DNA of 64,000 bases from assembly GCA_000827205.1 (NCBI GenBank), contig KN832560.1:772743-836742 (forward strand), given 5' to 3'. Below the pieces are notes generated by a model. That model ran no database searches. It was not told where the DNA came from and worked only from the letters and a program-made list of their open reading frames with translations. Of this stretch, positions 47,519-59,277 are shown piece after piece. The first letter of the stretch is position 1. Every line of letters starts with the position of its first letter. This DNA comes from Plicaturopsis crispa FD-325 SS-3 (lineage: Eukaryota; Basidiomycota; Agaricomycetes; Amylocorticiales; Amylocorticiaceae). The position numbers and the translations under genes were made by a program.

Positions 47519-48002
47519 CCGGGAATGACGGAGTACTTATACGGAATCATAAAATTGTGTTTAAACATGTAGAATCACTCCTATACATTATTCTTTCGGC
47601 TCTTCATGAATACGCCGAGGGAAACTCGGGGGGAAGCGCCTGCCAGAGGACGAAATAGGGACGCACGATATCCTGGATGCTCGCGCACATTCGGCTGACA
47701 CGCCATAATGCTGGTATACAATTGGTTATCAATCACCACCACCTCATGATACGAAGGGCGTATAGACAGTGAAAGAGTCACACATCCTGGAGGGTAAGTA
47801 GGAAAGCATTGGCGGCGGGACAACGAGAGAAATTCCCGTTCCTGCAGCAGACACTGCAGTCGACCGGGAGCATTAGATATTGATGTTCGCAAAACGGGAG
47901 CGCCTGAGTTTGACAGTGACGAAAGTTGCGAAAAGAAAACAGGTCATCCGGATTAAATCAAAGCACAAAGGCACGTCTACCTTACAAAGATACAGTACAC
48001 AA
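47519..48002. other. Convergent spacer between TRP5 and PNO1
   Basis: The two genes end towards each other. A 103-codon frame on the minus strand (47581-47892) shows no domain and no splicing to PNO1, so I treat it as chance. Confidence 0.5.
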
Positions 48003-49075
48003 TCACAGCGCCCGCTGCCTCATCCGACTGCTTACAGTCCTGAGTCCAGCATAGACCTTCCCTGGTGGCGAGCCGAGAATAAGGGATACAATGGCGTCTC
48101 GTGCGACTTTGATATTTTGGAAAGATCCCATGATATGGATTTTGCTGAAAACGTAAATCACGATGGTCAGTGAGTGGGTTAGAGCGTTAAAAAGGGAGAT
48201 TAACTGACGTATCAGCGAGCACAATACGTGTGCGGCTAGCGTTTTCGATGGTGAACTTGGTTTTTCCATCTTGTCCAGCAATGCGGCCTGCGGTGGACCG
48301 TAAGAAAATGGGATTTCGCGTTGGTGCAGTTAGCTTACCGATTGCTCGCGAAAGATGATCGCCGTGAAGACTCTTCACATCCTTGATCTCGAACGAGTCG
48401 AGATAAAGGTCATCCAGACGGAGGAGGGCAATAGCATCCTAGACATTCGGTCAGCTCAGAGGAAGCCTGAGGGAGATAAAAGATAGTGATATGCATACAT
48501 TGACGTCGAAGCCTAGCGCGTATGCTTTCACGAAATCGGCACCCTTCTGGAGGGCTCCGATGTCTTTTGTGAGCTTGGATGTCTAAGTTGCTTGATTAGA
48601 GGGTGGTCGACGAAGGGTTTTCAATGTTTGATTGACGCACCCGCACTTCCACAGACTTCCGCTGCACATTCATCCTCACTTGCAGCCCCAGCATCTCGGT
48701 CAAAGGTCCGAAAATATTCACCCAATCCTTCTTCAGGGGTGTCATGCGATGTGGGGGCATTGCTATGCGCCGTGTCTCCGATTTTAAAGTAGATCTGCCC
48801 GCAGAAGCGGACAAAGGAGGGAATGCGGGCGCAGAGGTTGAGGGAGCTACAGAAGTGGGATCGGTGTCGATCATAAGCTCGTCATCTGCGTCTCCTTCCG
48901 CAGCTACAGCAGGGACAGTGTCTTCCGGTGAAATATTTTCGACTGTCTGGTCATCGTGCATCTCGTCGTCGAGAGCATTTTCGTTGTCGGGAATCCGGGG
49001 AGCCTTTTTAGATAGTTTACGGCGGTTTTTCTTCGGTGCAGATGAAGTACTGGGTTCGGGGTGAGCAACAACCAT
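48003..49075 (-). CDS. PNO1: Pno1/Dim2, KH-type 40S ribosome assembly factor
   Basis: The start at 49075 gives an Ala/Asp-rich leader with a basic patch ([20 protein letters not shown]). The conserved core begins [20 protein letters not shown], continues [20 protein letters not shown] and then has [20 protein letters not shown] with [20 protein letters not shown]. The KH region reads [20 protein letters not shown] and [20 protein letters not shown], ending [17 protein letters not shown]. This is the exact order of Pno1. In yeast Pno1 binds the 3' end of 18S pre-rRNA near cleavage site D and recruits Dim1. Several short introns cut the C-terminal half. Confidence 0.95.
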
Positions 49076-49272
49076 CGTAGTCCAATTTTTCGAGTCGAAA
49101 GAAGTGGTTTTGAGACGGAAAGTGTTTTTCGACGAGACTGCAGATTGCAGATTTACTTAGCGGAATCTGTGCGCGATGATAAAAACGAGGCGTCCACGTG
49201 GGTTCTGGCTGCACCGCACCATGACCCTGCAGCTGAGCCAGGCAGAAGAATTTCCTTCATCTGCCTCCTGCC

Positions 49273-51554
49273 ATGTCGGCGAATATACGAGATCTTAACG
49301 AGGGCAGGGCACAAGGTTGACCGCATTTCGTGTTCAAATCTCCACCAGCCTCGTCTGATACTTTCTTAGCACTTCAGGGTCTTCTCAGCTCTCTGTCGAT
49401 TGCAGAATCTGGCGGCCCAAAAATAAAGCCAGAACAACTACGTGAACTTTCGGAAACGTTAGGACAGTTAGTCGGGGATGTTGAGTCCGATGGTCCAACT
49501 CAGAGAAGAAATGAGAGGGGTGAGGTACGTCCGTTCAGTGTATAACTTGACGCAATGTTTTGATATACGATGTAGCTTGTGAATGAAGATGGCCTTCCTA
49601 TATTCGATATCTCAGAACCACTTCCCAACGGTGAACCTGCCCAACCATCGGAGCCCGAGTTAGCACTGGATGACACCGACATTGTACCTCTCACCTCCCT
49701 TCCCACCGCGGAGCGGGAACGGCGACGGTTAGAGCGGGAGCGTCTGCTTGACTTGCTGGAGGAAGAAGAAAGGGCCGAGCAGGCGAAAATCGCAGCCGCT
49801 GAATCGCAGCAGCGCCAGGATGCGCTTCAGAAACGCAAAGAGGCAGCCAAGGGCGAGATGGACAAGTTAAAGGCAGCGAAGGAGATGCAAAAAAAGATGG
49901 GCAAGGCGCTCCTCCAAAACATGGCGAAGGCTCGGGATCAGGAGGAGAAAGCCAAGAAAGACGCGCTTGCCCAAGACCATGCGATCGAGGAGCAACGCCG
50001 CACCCTAAAGCCCAGAAAAAGTGTCTCCTTCGTTGCTGATCTACCCGAGGGCGGCGGCGAGCCCAAAGCCAAGTCTAAAATACGGGAGAAGGAAGTGAAC
50101 CTTGACTGGGGAGACGTTACGCCGGCGAGACTCCGGCCCTCGAAAACCGCCACACCTGCTACAAGGGCTCAAATTGAGCGAAATCCTATGAAGATGGACG
50201 TTGTCGAACGCACCCCAGCTCCCCTGTCCACAGAACAGCCATTCATAGAGAACCGTGACTCCGATGACGAATCCGCACCTGGATCCCCAGTTCCTGCGGA
50301 TTCCGACGAAGGCGAAGCAATTCACTCAGACCTTGACGAAGACGAGCCACATAACCATGTGCCGAACTCAGAGAGCGACGGAGACGAAGATACAGAGGAT
50401 GAACAGATATTGGAAGAAGAATTCGACCTTGATACTGCTCAACACCAGCGCGAGATTGCCCTCGAATATTACAATAAAAGGAGTACTGTTGGATCGGATG
50501 CCTCGAAGGCTATGACGTCCCATACCCACCACGAGGAGGAAGACGAATGGGATCAGCCGGTTTGTGTTATCCTATCGTTATTGCGTATAGGACTCATATT
50601 TATTCGCCATTGCAGGAAGTGCCTTTGGAGGCGACCCTTTCGGGATCGCAACCAAAACCATCTGTGTCACGATTTAAAGCCAATCGAATCGCCGCAGCGT
50701 ATAACGCTACTACGCCATCCTCGTCGACTTCTCTCGGCACATCCGTACTCCCCGCTTCTAATTATCAGACCGTTAAAAAAGCGATCAGGACGGGCAAGCT
50801 GGAAAATGACCAATTGGTCGTGCCGGCAGATGAGAGCGGGAGTGATATTGACGACGACGCCAAAGAGATACTCGAATTACTCAAAAAAGGGGAGATACAC
50901 AACATTGGACCGGACGCATCGTCACTGACACCGAAAGTCGTTTCCCCTCTTCCTTCGATTGCAGTGTCTGCACCCCCAGAGCCGGAAGTGCATTCGCCAG
51001 CGGTTCCTACAGCACCTAAGACATCCAGATTCAAAGCCACGCGGCAAGAGCGGCATGTATCGCCTTCTCCGTCCTCTTCTCGTCCATCTCCGCCATCTAC
51101 GCCCATTTCGACGGCCACTAGATCGTCCCCGAAACTCCCTTCGAACTCACTACCGACGTCACCTGCAAATGGGACGGCGTCTTCACCGATTGCAGGACTT
51201 CAGATGCCCAGTATGATCGTCGAGTCACCGTCATTTGCGCGGCCCAAGTTCCCCGTGAAAGCAGCGACGCCGCACGGGTCTACACCCTTAGCTCCAACAC
51301 TAGCCTCCGTTGACTCTACAAGCTCGCAGCCACCGTCCTCGATCTCGTCTACGCCTACCGTAGTTGGCTCCCCTATTTCGCCAGCAATCAATTCGCCTTC
51401 GTTTGCAAGCCCTCGGTCGACGGAAAGCATGTCGCGGCGGCCAGACCGTCCACCCATGGTCATGAGCACTGCTGTGCGGGAGTCCATGCCTGGACGTGCT
51501 GAGGAACCTCCCAAGGAACGAAGGATGTCCAGATTTTTAGCGGAGAGGATGTAA
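49273..51554 (+). CDS. DUF3835 protein, URI/Bud27-like C-terminal region
   Basis: Exon 1 (49273-49315) encodes MSANIRDLNEGRAQ. A GTTGAC..CTTAG intron then joins ALQGLLSSLSIAESGGPKIK at 49370. The second part has FDISEPLPNG, a long charged coiled coil (ERERRRLERERLLDLLEEEE, KEAAKGEMDKLKAAKEMQKK) and RKSVSFVADLPEG. An EVNLDWGDVTPARL motif and an acidic run (DSDEGEAIHSDLDEDEPHNH) follow. The last exon carries VSRFKANRIAAAYNA and repeats SRFKATR and MSRFLAERM further on. The KSVSFV and SRFKAxR elements are those of DUF3835, found at the C-terminus of URI/Bud27. No prefoldin domain is seen at the N-terminus, so the protein would be a URI relative lacking it. Confidence 0.68.
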
Positions 51555-51738
51555 ACCTGCGGATGATCTACTATAGATCTCGATGTGCAATGCCAGAATT
51601 TGAAGCAGTGTATTTTTTCATGTATACATTGGAGTCAGATCCCGATGAATGCTTTGTATTCTCTCTTCTATATGTATTATTTCTGTCTACTGCCAATGCT
51701 GTCCTCTACGCATCCGCATCCCGAAAGCTTAAACAGTC

Positions 51739-51744
51739 AATAAA
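51739..51744 (+). terminator. Polyadenylation hexamer of the DUF3835 gene
   Basis: AATAAA lies 185 bp after the stop at 51554 and only 6 bp before the stop codon of the convergent asparaginase gene. The two transcripts therefore probably overlap at their 3' ends. Confidence 0.45.
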
Positions 51745-51750
51745 CAACAT

Positions 51751-54314
51751 CTAAGCGTTGGCAACCTCGACACCAGCCTTTAGCCATATCCTGGTGGACG
51801 CTACGTCTCCCGCCCTCAGCGCTCTCTGTGCGGCCAGATGGGCATACCCACCTTCTACATCTGTTCCGCTCAGAATGGCTCCAACTTCAAGCAGCACGTC
51901 AACTGTTTCCTCATGTCCTTGTCTCGCCGCCTTGGTCACGCGAAGAATTAGATCATGATACGACCAGGGGATAAAAGCACGCACATAATAAAGAGGACTG
52001 TGTCCTAATGAGTCGCGTAAATGTACTAACGCGCCTGATTTTATCAGCAAGCGTGCGCATGAAGCGCTACCATTCAGAGCCGCTACGTGCAGCGGTGTAC
52101 GCCAAGACGTCCGGTCGAGAACGTTGACTATTCCAGCTGCAGTGGTCATCGACGGGCCTTGTATATCCATGCCAGGACTGGACAGCTTTTGCGATTCAGA
52201 AGCAGCGAGGCAGAACTGGATGCTTTCGAGGTCATCGCGGGCTGCAGCGAGATGGATAAGGAAGGGAAGCAGTGCGCCCTCAGTCGAGGCTGCCTCCGCG
52301 GCTGTCCATCTCCATGGCGCCGCTGCATCTCTTGCGTTGTCGTCTAAACCCAATTGCGAGCGCCTTCCATGGTCGGTCTCCAGCACAATTTTGGGCTGCG
52401 AAGACGTGGTAGACAGCCGAACGAAGTGATTAAGAACATCGTGGATTTTGTCGAGAGTTTCTTCCGTAATTTTAGGAGAGGATACCGAGGGAAGCCGTGG
52501 GCGGGTGAGCTCTCCACGAAGAGGAGTGCCAATGAGGTTTCGCACCTCTCCCGGCGAAAGTTCGGGCTTAGACAGGAGGTAGCTGAGTTTTGTCAGCGCG
52601 CACTGTGACGAATACACTCGGTTAGCTTTTTTCCATCGGTCGCATGTTTTTCACGGGCTTACCTCTGGTGTCATATCGCCGCCTGGTACAACTCCTGCGT
52701 CTAACAGAGTCCTCCCGGTGTCGTATGCATCGCTAACACTGCCTTTGGCACATTGAGATATGGCGACAATCACAATTCCCTGATCACACGCTTCCTTCAG
52801 CGCGTTCATTAAATCAGACCGCTGTGGCGCATTCCCGGAACCAAATGTCTCGAGAACGACACCACGGGTCGGAGGGTGGAGGAAGGCGCGGACAGTGGAA
52901 GCTGGAATCCCCGGAAAGAGGCGGAGGGTAGCTATGAAGGAAAGGTAACTCCCAAGTCAGATGCACGCGATTTGTGATGGAATGGAGAAACCTACCGACA
53001 TGGGGACTCATGTCTGGCAAAATTAGCCTTAATAAGCATTTGAACAATCCAAATCAGTCCGACCTGACGCACATTTATGCGCCTTGAAGCGCCTGAGGCT
53101 GGTTTGTCTGAGAACGTCATTCCAGTTTACAATGATATCGATTCCCACTGGACATCATTATCAGAGTGAGCATCCCTATTCCACATTGGCGAGACATACC
53201 TGTAACTAGTGGTGAGAAATTCGGGCTTGCGAACGCATTCAAATCATATGATGATGCCTTGGAGACGCGATTGCCGCGGAAGAGTGTATGGTTGAAATAT
53301 AGAGCACATTCTGAATGTCCGTAGGTGAGGTGATTGCTGGGAAAAACAATGCAGATTGACCACGGACCGGGAATGATGTAGTGGCCTGCAATCGACAGGG
53401 CTCCGAGAAGATTATCGACTGCGTCGTTGCGCAGTTGCGACAAGGGAATTTGAGCTCCAGTGATAATCTTAAGACGCAATATTTGAGGACGTCGGGTACT
53501 TTGGCTTGCGTCTCCCAACCGACACTAACCACAGTTTTTCCAAGGTCTTCTAGCAGGAAGCTCAAAGCGCTCGAAGTGTAAGACATGGTGTCGGTGCCAT
53601 GCAGAACGACGAAAGCATCGAAAGTGGAGTAATTCAGTTCGATCTCAGTGGCGATTCGGATCCAGTCTATCCTTCAGTATTCTATCGTCAGCAAAAATTG
53701 CAACGCCTTAAGTGTAAGGTTCGTTTCACCGTCTGATTCGATATTGCTGCTGTCTAGTAGTGGGTTCCACTACGGGAGAAGGACGTTCGGGAGGAAATGT
53801 ATATGATTTTATCACTACACACCTCCATTATAGCATAGCGAATGCGTTTGCTACCGCTTCCGCCAGGGCCAGTGCTACGAGGTGTGACCAGACTGGGTAA
53901 GTCTGCTTCGTAAACATTATCCTCAATTTTGGAGCATACTGGATGCTGTATCTGGGACAGCTGCGGACCAGGGGATAGCGAGTTCGCGATCGGAGGTCCA
54001 ATTGGCCTAGACGAACGAACGCGTAAAGTTGCGAGTTGCTTGTGTTCGGTGCCGCTGTGCTCTGTGGGCGAAGATGGACCTAAAGGGCTGGATCTGCCGC
54101 TGTTGGTGCTCCAGTCTCTGAAGCCCTGCACAGAGGTAGCTGTAGAGAAAAGAGAGTCCTGTAAAGGGTCGTGAAAGCGCGTTTGAGATCGGAGCGTTTC
54201 TGTCAGAAAATAGGGCTCGGGGACATAGCCATGAGCCCCGACAAGCATCCCAATGGTTCCCCCGGTATAGATGACCAGCACCCTAGACTCATCCGATGGT
54301 TGTGAGAGTTCCAT
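51751..54314 (-). CDS. Cytosolic L-asparaginase with C-terminal ankyrin repeats
   Basis: The start at 54314 leads into VLVIYTGGTIGMLVGAHGYV, with the first catalytic Thr in TGGTIGM. A Ser/Pro-rich insert of about 80 residues follows. The next exons bring FDAFVVLHGTDTMSYTSSAL, with the second Thr in HGTDTM, and VVTGAQIPLSQLRNDAVDNL. Then come ALYFNHTLFRGNRVSKASSY and GVVLETFGSGNAPQRSDL. The end of the enzyme is QCAKGSVSDAYDTGRTLLDA. The last exon holds ankyrin-type repeats (WRTPLHVAALNGSASCARLL, DSLGHSPLYYVRAF, GHEETVDVLLEVGAI). Human ASPG has the same order. It hydrolyses asparagine to aspartate and ammonia. The long insert after TGGTIGM is unusual. Confidence 0.92.
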
Positions 54315-54483
54315 TTGTTGGATATGGATGGGTACAAGGTTGAAAGCGTTCGATAGATATTTCCTTCACCCGGTCGACGTCGGACGAGGACAAGCAAGGA
54401 CAGGGGCTAATTAGTATCGACGCGCCTCAACCCAGCCTCAACCCAGCCTCAACCATCCCGACATCTCTGTCGATGACCAGGAC
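54315..54483. promoter_or_regulatory. 169-bp bidirectional promoter, asparaginase and GPI10
   Basis: The two ATGs face away from each other across 169 bp. About 30-55 bp before the GPI10 ATG the motif CCTCAACCCAG recurs about three times in a row (54424-54453). Confidence 0.6.
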
Positions 54484-56380
54484 ATGAAATACGCGACATT
54501 CCTCGCCCTCTGCCTTCGCATTTCTGTCGCTCTTTTCACGCGGACATTCTTCCAGCCAGACGAATATTTTCAATCTCTTGAGCCTGCACATCACCTTGTC
54601 TTTGGCTACGGACATCTTACCTGGGAATGGCTTACCCCCGCTCCGGTGCGGAGCGTATTATACCCCGCGCTGAACGTGCCAGTCTATTGGATATTGAAGA
54701 CATTGAGTCTTGACAGTGGATGGCTTATGGTGGGTACGTGTTTTGTACTCCTGGCGCGTGAATCCAATCCGACCGATTGAACGATGTAGGTTGCTGGCCC
54801 GAAGATACTGCATGGATGCTTCGCAGCATTAACCGACATATGGATCCGTGAACTTTCCAGAAATATACTCGGTGAACGATATGTGTCTACAACGGTATGA
54901 TGATACTAGTTAAAATATGTCTCGTTCGCTGACCTATGTGCACCAGTACTTCTTGTCATTGACATCATTCTTTCACGCGTTGTCCTTATCACGCTCTCTG
55001 TCGAACTCCCTAGAGACGTCGTTGACGACAATCGCGTTGTCGTTTTACCCATGGGAAATCAGCGGATACTCACGGTAAGAGCCCCATGTTCCAACGCGCA
55101 AGTGCAGACCCTGACAGCTCCCAGGTCGCAGACGCGTGTCATGATTGGGTTCGCAGCCCTTGCATGTGCCATGCGCCCTACAAACGGTGTAATATGGATC
55201 TACATGTTCAGCGTGTTACTCTGGCGGCTTCGCCGCGAGAAAATTGCGCTCCTTTCATTCATTTTCGACGTCGTCCTCACAGGGTCAGCTAGTTAATTTC
55301 TTCAACTGGTGGATCGGAAACTGACGGGTAGTTTGATAGTGCTGTGGCCTTAATTTCACCGACTGTGCTTGACACGCTGTACTATGGCAATCCCACCCTG
55401 ACACCCCTCAACTTCCTCCGCACAAATCTATCGCCGGTGTCCCTTTTCTATGGCAGCAGCCCCCTCCACTATTACCTCACGCAGGCACTGCCCATCCTTT
55501 GCACGACTGCCCTTCCATTCGTGCTGCACGGTACGTATCTATTAAGCAGCTTGTCTAAGGGCAGGACGGCATGCGGATGTGTTGCGTGGACCTTGGCCAT
55601 CTACTCGCTCGCCGGGCACAAGGAGTGGCGCTTCATTCATCCTCTGCTTCCACTCTTGCACATCTTCGCTGCCAAATCACTCGTGGATCATTTTTCTGAC
55701 AAAGCATCCTCAGAGCACGCAAAGGAGCGAAGGTCAAACGACACCCTTCTGCCAGTACGCCGTCGTATACTCGTGTTCCTCTTGCTGTCGGTTCCGGCTT
55801 CACTGTATGTGATTTTCTTCCATGGAGCCGCGCAGATATCGGTCGTGGAATATATTCGTGGTATTCCTGAACTCAAATCAGTCGGCTTCTTGACGCCCTG
55901 TCACTCCACCCCCGCGCATGCGTACATTCATCGACAAGAACTAGCCCCACCCGGACGGATGTGGGCTCTTGGATGCGAGCCACCCTTAGGATTAAAGTAA
56001 AGTTCCTTCCTCGATCACGCATTCCATGACTGACGGGTCTATGTCTGCGTAGAGGTGACGACCTGATCGAATATCGAGGCCAGAGCGATGTATTCTTCGC
56101 GGACCCCGTCGCATATATAACACGTTACCTCCCACCTGGCGTGGATCCCTCGTTCCCACCTTCTCCCCGAGCGTGTTCTGCTCCGGGCACGCACACACGC
56201 GACTGGTGGCATGAGTGGCCCCAGTACATCGTACTCTTCGGGGCTCTGTTGGAGGACTTTGGCGTGCAGGATCTGCTAGCCGACAAAGGGTATCACGAGG
56301 TGCAGAGGTATGGGAAAGAATGGGAAGGCGAAGGCCACAGAAAGGGAGCGGTTAGAGTCTGGATGTACTCGGATACTTGA
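54484..56380 (+). CDS. GPI10: GPI mannosyltransferase 3 (PIG-B family)
   Basis: The ATG at 54484 gives ALCLRISVALFTRTFFQPDE with the catalytic Asp-Glu pair (QPDEYFQSLEPAH) of the GT22 family just after the first membrane helix. LTWEWLTPAPVRSVLYPAL follows. Multi-spanning segments come next (GFAALACAMRPTNGVIWIYM, VALISPTVLDTLYYGNPTLT). AGHKEWRFIHPLLPLLHIFA is the HKExRF element of this family. Late parts are GFLTPCHSTPAHAYIH and GVDPSFPPSP, typical of PIG-B, which has CHSTP and DPSFPPS blocks. The end is AVRVWMYSDT. The enzyme adds the third mannose to the GPI precursor inside the ER lumen and is essential in yeast. Confidence 0.93.
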
Positions 56381-56661
56381 TATGCAGTACACCTTGTGCT
56401 TTCGTTTGCGCTTACCGAATTTTATATGGCTTCATCCAACAATTGTTGTCTGCACGTTGTGGCGTGATTGCGTATACTCGCCACCGTCTATAACACGAGC
56501 CCACGAATTGAAGATTTCAGGTTATCATTGCATGGAAAAAAGCAGGACTCGACGATTTAAAGACAGTAGAGGCGCGAGGCTGTCCACGAAGATCGGGGGT
56601 GTCCAACAGTGCGAAAGGCGATCAATATGGAGATAAAGACGGGAGGATAAAGGTATACGAA

Positions 56662-57560
56662 TCACCGGCCAATCTTCAGGCGAGTAGCACGGGTAAGCTG
56701 AAATGCGAATGGTGAGTAAAGATAAATACAAGGTAAATGAGAATCAACACACCTTTCTTCGCTTCTTCAGCCTGAGTTGCAAATGGAGAAGTTAGACCAG
56801 TTGGTTTGAAGAGAGTATAAGAAGTTACTCACTTGTGTTTCTTCATCTTCTTTCGCCTCTTCCTCTTGGTGCTATCCATGTATATGTCATTCCACTCCTT
56901 CTCCAGCTCCTTCGAAAGCTCTACGCGTCCCTCGTCGACGTCAACGCCCAGTCGTCGCAACGTGTCTTCCCATGCGATAGCCCCGCCAACACGGTTGAGA
57001 ACAAGCGCTCGCGCTAACACCCGCGCAGCGTCCTCATCCGCCTCCTGCGTTGCCTCAGGTGGGTTGTCGAGAGTCAACGGAGCTTGCGTCGCCCTCGAGT
57101 TCGCGGTAGTTGTGCTCGACGCGAACAGAGGATGCGATGGCGGCGATGGCGCGAAAATGTCGGACGCGGGATGGTCCAGGGAGAGCAAAGGTCGGTGGAG
57201 GGAGAAGAACTGGTGCAGCTTGAAATCCTGCGCGTTCACGGAGGGGTGCACCGGGAGCACGGTGTATCCGGAAGTGAAAGGCATTTTCGTCTGCGATAAA
57301 TGTGGCGGCGACGTTGCGCTCTGCGCTTGAGCGGCCACCTCATGGGTCGACAACGACGGTGGTGTCGATGAGTTATCGTCCGCGTTTATCTTCCCATTGC
57401 TCTTCTTCCCTGCACCTCCTTCGCCTTTCTCGATAGACTTGGGCGGCTTTGACGAGTTGAAGTAACGACCTCCACCCGGCTTGGAGGAGAAAAAGGAAGA
57501 ATAAGCGCGGTGTGTCGTTACTGGCAGTGGAGGGTGTAGAAAACGGGCGAACAGGGACAT
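56662..57560 (-). CDS. Mitochondrial small ribosomal subunit protein mS38 (Cox24/AURKAIP1 family)
   Basis: Three exons (57560-56833, 56771-56753, 56697-56662) give 260 residues. The Met at 57560 opens MSLFARFLHPPLPVTTHRAY, an Arg/His/Ser-rich mitochondrial leader. A long Ser/Pro linker follows. The C-terminus DSTKRKRRKKMKKHK then joins, through a 19-nt middle exon, LKKRRKLTRATRLKIGR. This Lys/Arg block is the Cox24/AURKAIP1/mS38 signature (KRKRRKKMKKHKxKKRRK). In the mitoribosome this tail reaches into rRNA near the mRNA channel, and in yeast loss of Cox24 blocks COX1 and other mRNA translation. The signature is cut by two introns, so it is easily missed in a raw translation. Confidence 0.93.
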
Positions 57561-57860
57561 TGGGTATTCCCTGCAGCGCTGTGCTCGATGATGATAAGAG
57601 AGCAAGGACAAGTCACACAAGCAACGTCGACCGAAAAGGCGCTCGGCAAAACCCGGCCCCGACGGGTGTGGCTGCTCCTCCTCCTGCGCCGGACGAACTG
57701 AGCGGCAAGTAAATAATCAATTTATTGTACGACGGGTATACGAACAAAAAGAGATAATAAATAGCAGTGCGATGTCGAGGAATGATACGAGGAGAACGGG
57801 AAAAAGCCGGTGTCCATCCAGCAAACCTAACAGTCCCAAAGAGAAAACTCAAGCCTCGTC

Positions 57861-58998
57861 CTATGTAACCGTCACGATCTCTCCTCGGCCATCCTTCAGG
57901 ATGACAAGTTCGCATTCGACCTTCTCACCCGTATCCAGACACACCACGTCCGTCGGGTCCACGGGGTTTGTCTTGATTTGCCTCTTTTCGAAGAACGATC
58001 GGCCGAGCACCACATCGAAATGCGGTTCCTCCGACAGATACACAGCGACTGGCGTAGGCTTGGGCTTTTTGTTCTTCTTTCCTTGAGGCTGGGAGGGCGG
58101 GTCATTGGGGTTGGCAGATGTGAAAGCGGAGGACGGCGTCAGAGTGATAGGCCATGTGCCGATGTTCACAAGTCCGCCATAGCCATAATGTCCCGGTGCA
58201 GCATCTGCCGGGATAAACGCGTGCTTCATGGCGAACTTCCGTGAGATGTAGACGTGTCGATAGCCGTTTTTGAGCAGCATGCGCACTATACGCGTAAACG
58301 GGTTCAGCTCTAGAAGAATTGAGGCGAGCTGGGGGATGGCATACCATTTTGAACAGGACCGATGCTACCCATCACCGTCCTGACACCATTTTCGCTGTGG
58401 AATTTCTCGAATTCTTTCCGGTATGTCGGGACGCCGTCATCTTCAACGGAACGGCGACTGGCCTTCGTCTTTCGCGACTTGCTGCTGCGCACAGAATGTG
58501 CACCATTTGCAACCGCACCTGATTTAACGGATGACGCGCGGACGGTAGAAGGGTGGAAGAGGTAATATGCCGGGTTGCAGTATGAAGGAGGCGTTGGGAG
58601 GGGCGTGAGCGGGTTGCGCAGGTGCAGCGTGGGTGTCTGAGTCACGGCCTGACCGCTAACGCTCCCGTTGCTCGCACTGGCCTCTACAGAGGGACTTGTC
58701 GCTGTTGCGGATTTTTGTCGCCAGACAAAGATGGTATAGTCGGCATCGTCGTCAAGATTCCAGATGGCGTCATTCGACTGGTACTTCAGCCAGCCTGGGC
58801 CGACACGCTGACCATGATAATCTGTATGGGATTTACGCGAGAGCTTGTCGAAAAGGTCTTGCAGCGAGTCCTCGTTGACTAGAAAAGGATAAGCATGTAA
58901 ATGGTACGATCACAAGTTGAAGTAGACCAACTTGAGTGAACGATAGCGAACGACGATGTCGGCGTATGCACATTCAAAACCGAAGGAGCTTCAGACAT
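57861..58998 (-). CDS. Conserved fungal protein of unknown function
   Basis: The ATG at 58998 opens MSEAPSVLNVHTPTSSFAIV; an intron then joins INEDSLQDLFDKLSRKSHTD. DADYTIFVWRQKSATATS follows, which has the feel of a PB1/ubiquitin-like fold. A Ser/Pro linker leads to YRKEFEKFHSENGVRTVMGS. The C-terminal domain starts VRMLLKNGYRHVYISRKFAM and continues FIPADAAPGHYGYGGLVNIG. It then has PHFDVVLGRSFFEKRQIKTN and ends VILKDGRGEIVTVT. The hxxVxISRxFAxKH...hDVVLGRSF layout recalls the fold of retropepsin-like aspartyl proteases (Ddi1 type), but the first DTGA catalytic loop is absent, so activity is doubtful. I recall similar uncharacterised proteins in ascomycetes. Function is unknown. Confidence 0.7.
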
Positions 58999-59277
58999 CC
59001 TACTGGAGCTACAGCGACGGATTTACAAACGACTGGTGGTGGAAGTGGGGAGAGGAAGCTTAGGATGTCTGCCGGAAATCGTTCGCCAAGTTTCATTGTA
59101 CGCTCAGGGGGTGAAATGAACACCCCTGTGCTGACTAAGCCCTACATACCCATCCCAGAGCCTCTTTCGTTTCACTTCATCCACAGCCGCGCAAATAATC
59201 GCTGCAATCCTCTCCTCTCCTCTTCAAATCTTCGCAAAACCCCCACGAAATCAGCCCTTCAAACACATCAACAAACT
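58999..59277. promoter_or_regulatory. Divergent upstream region, unknown protein and UBC9
   Basis: This 279-bp gap separates two divergent starts. The half nearer UBC9 is C/T-rich (59200-59260). Confidence 0.5.

Noticed and set aside
47581-47892. 103-codon minus-strand frame between TRP5 and PNO1
   Set aside because: No domain, no link to PNO1 exons and placed in a 3' UTR.
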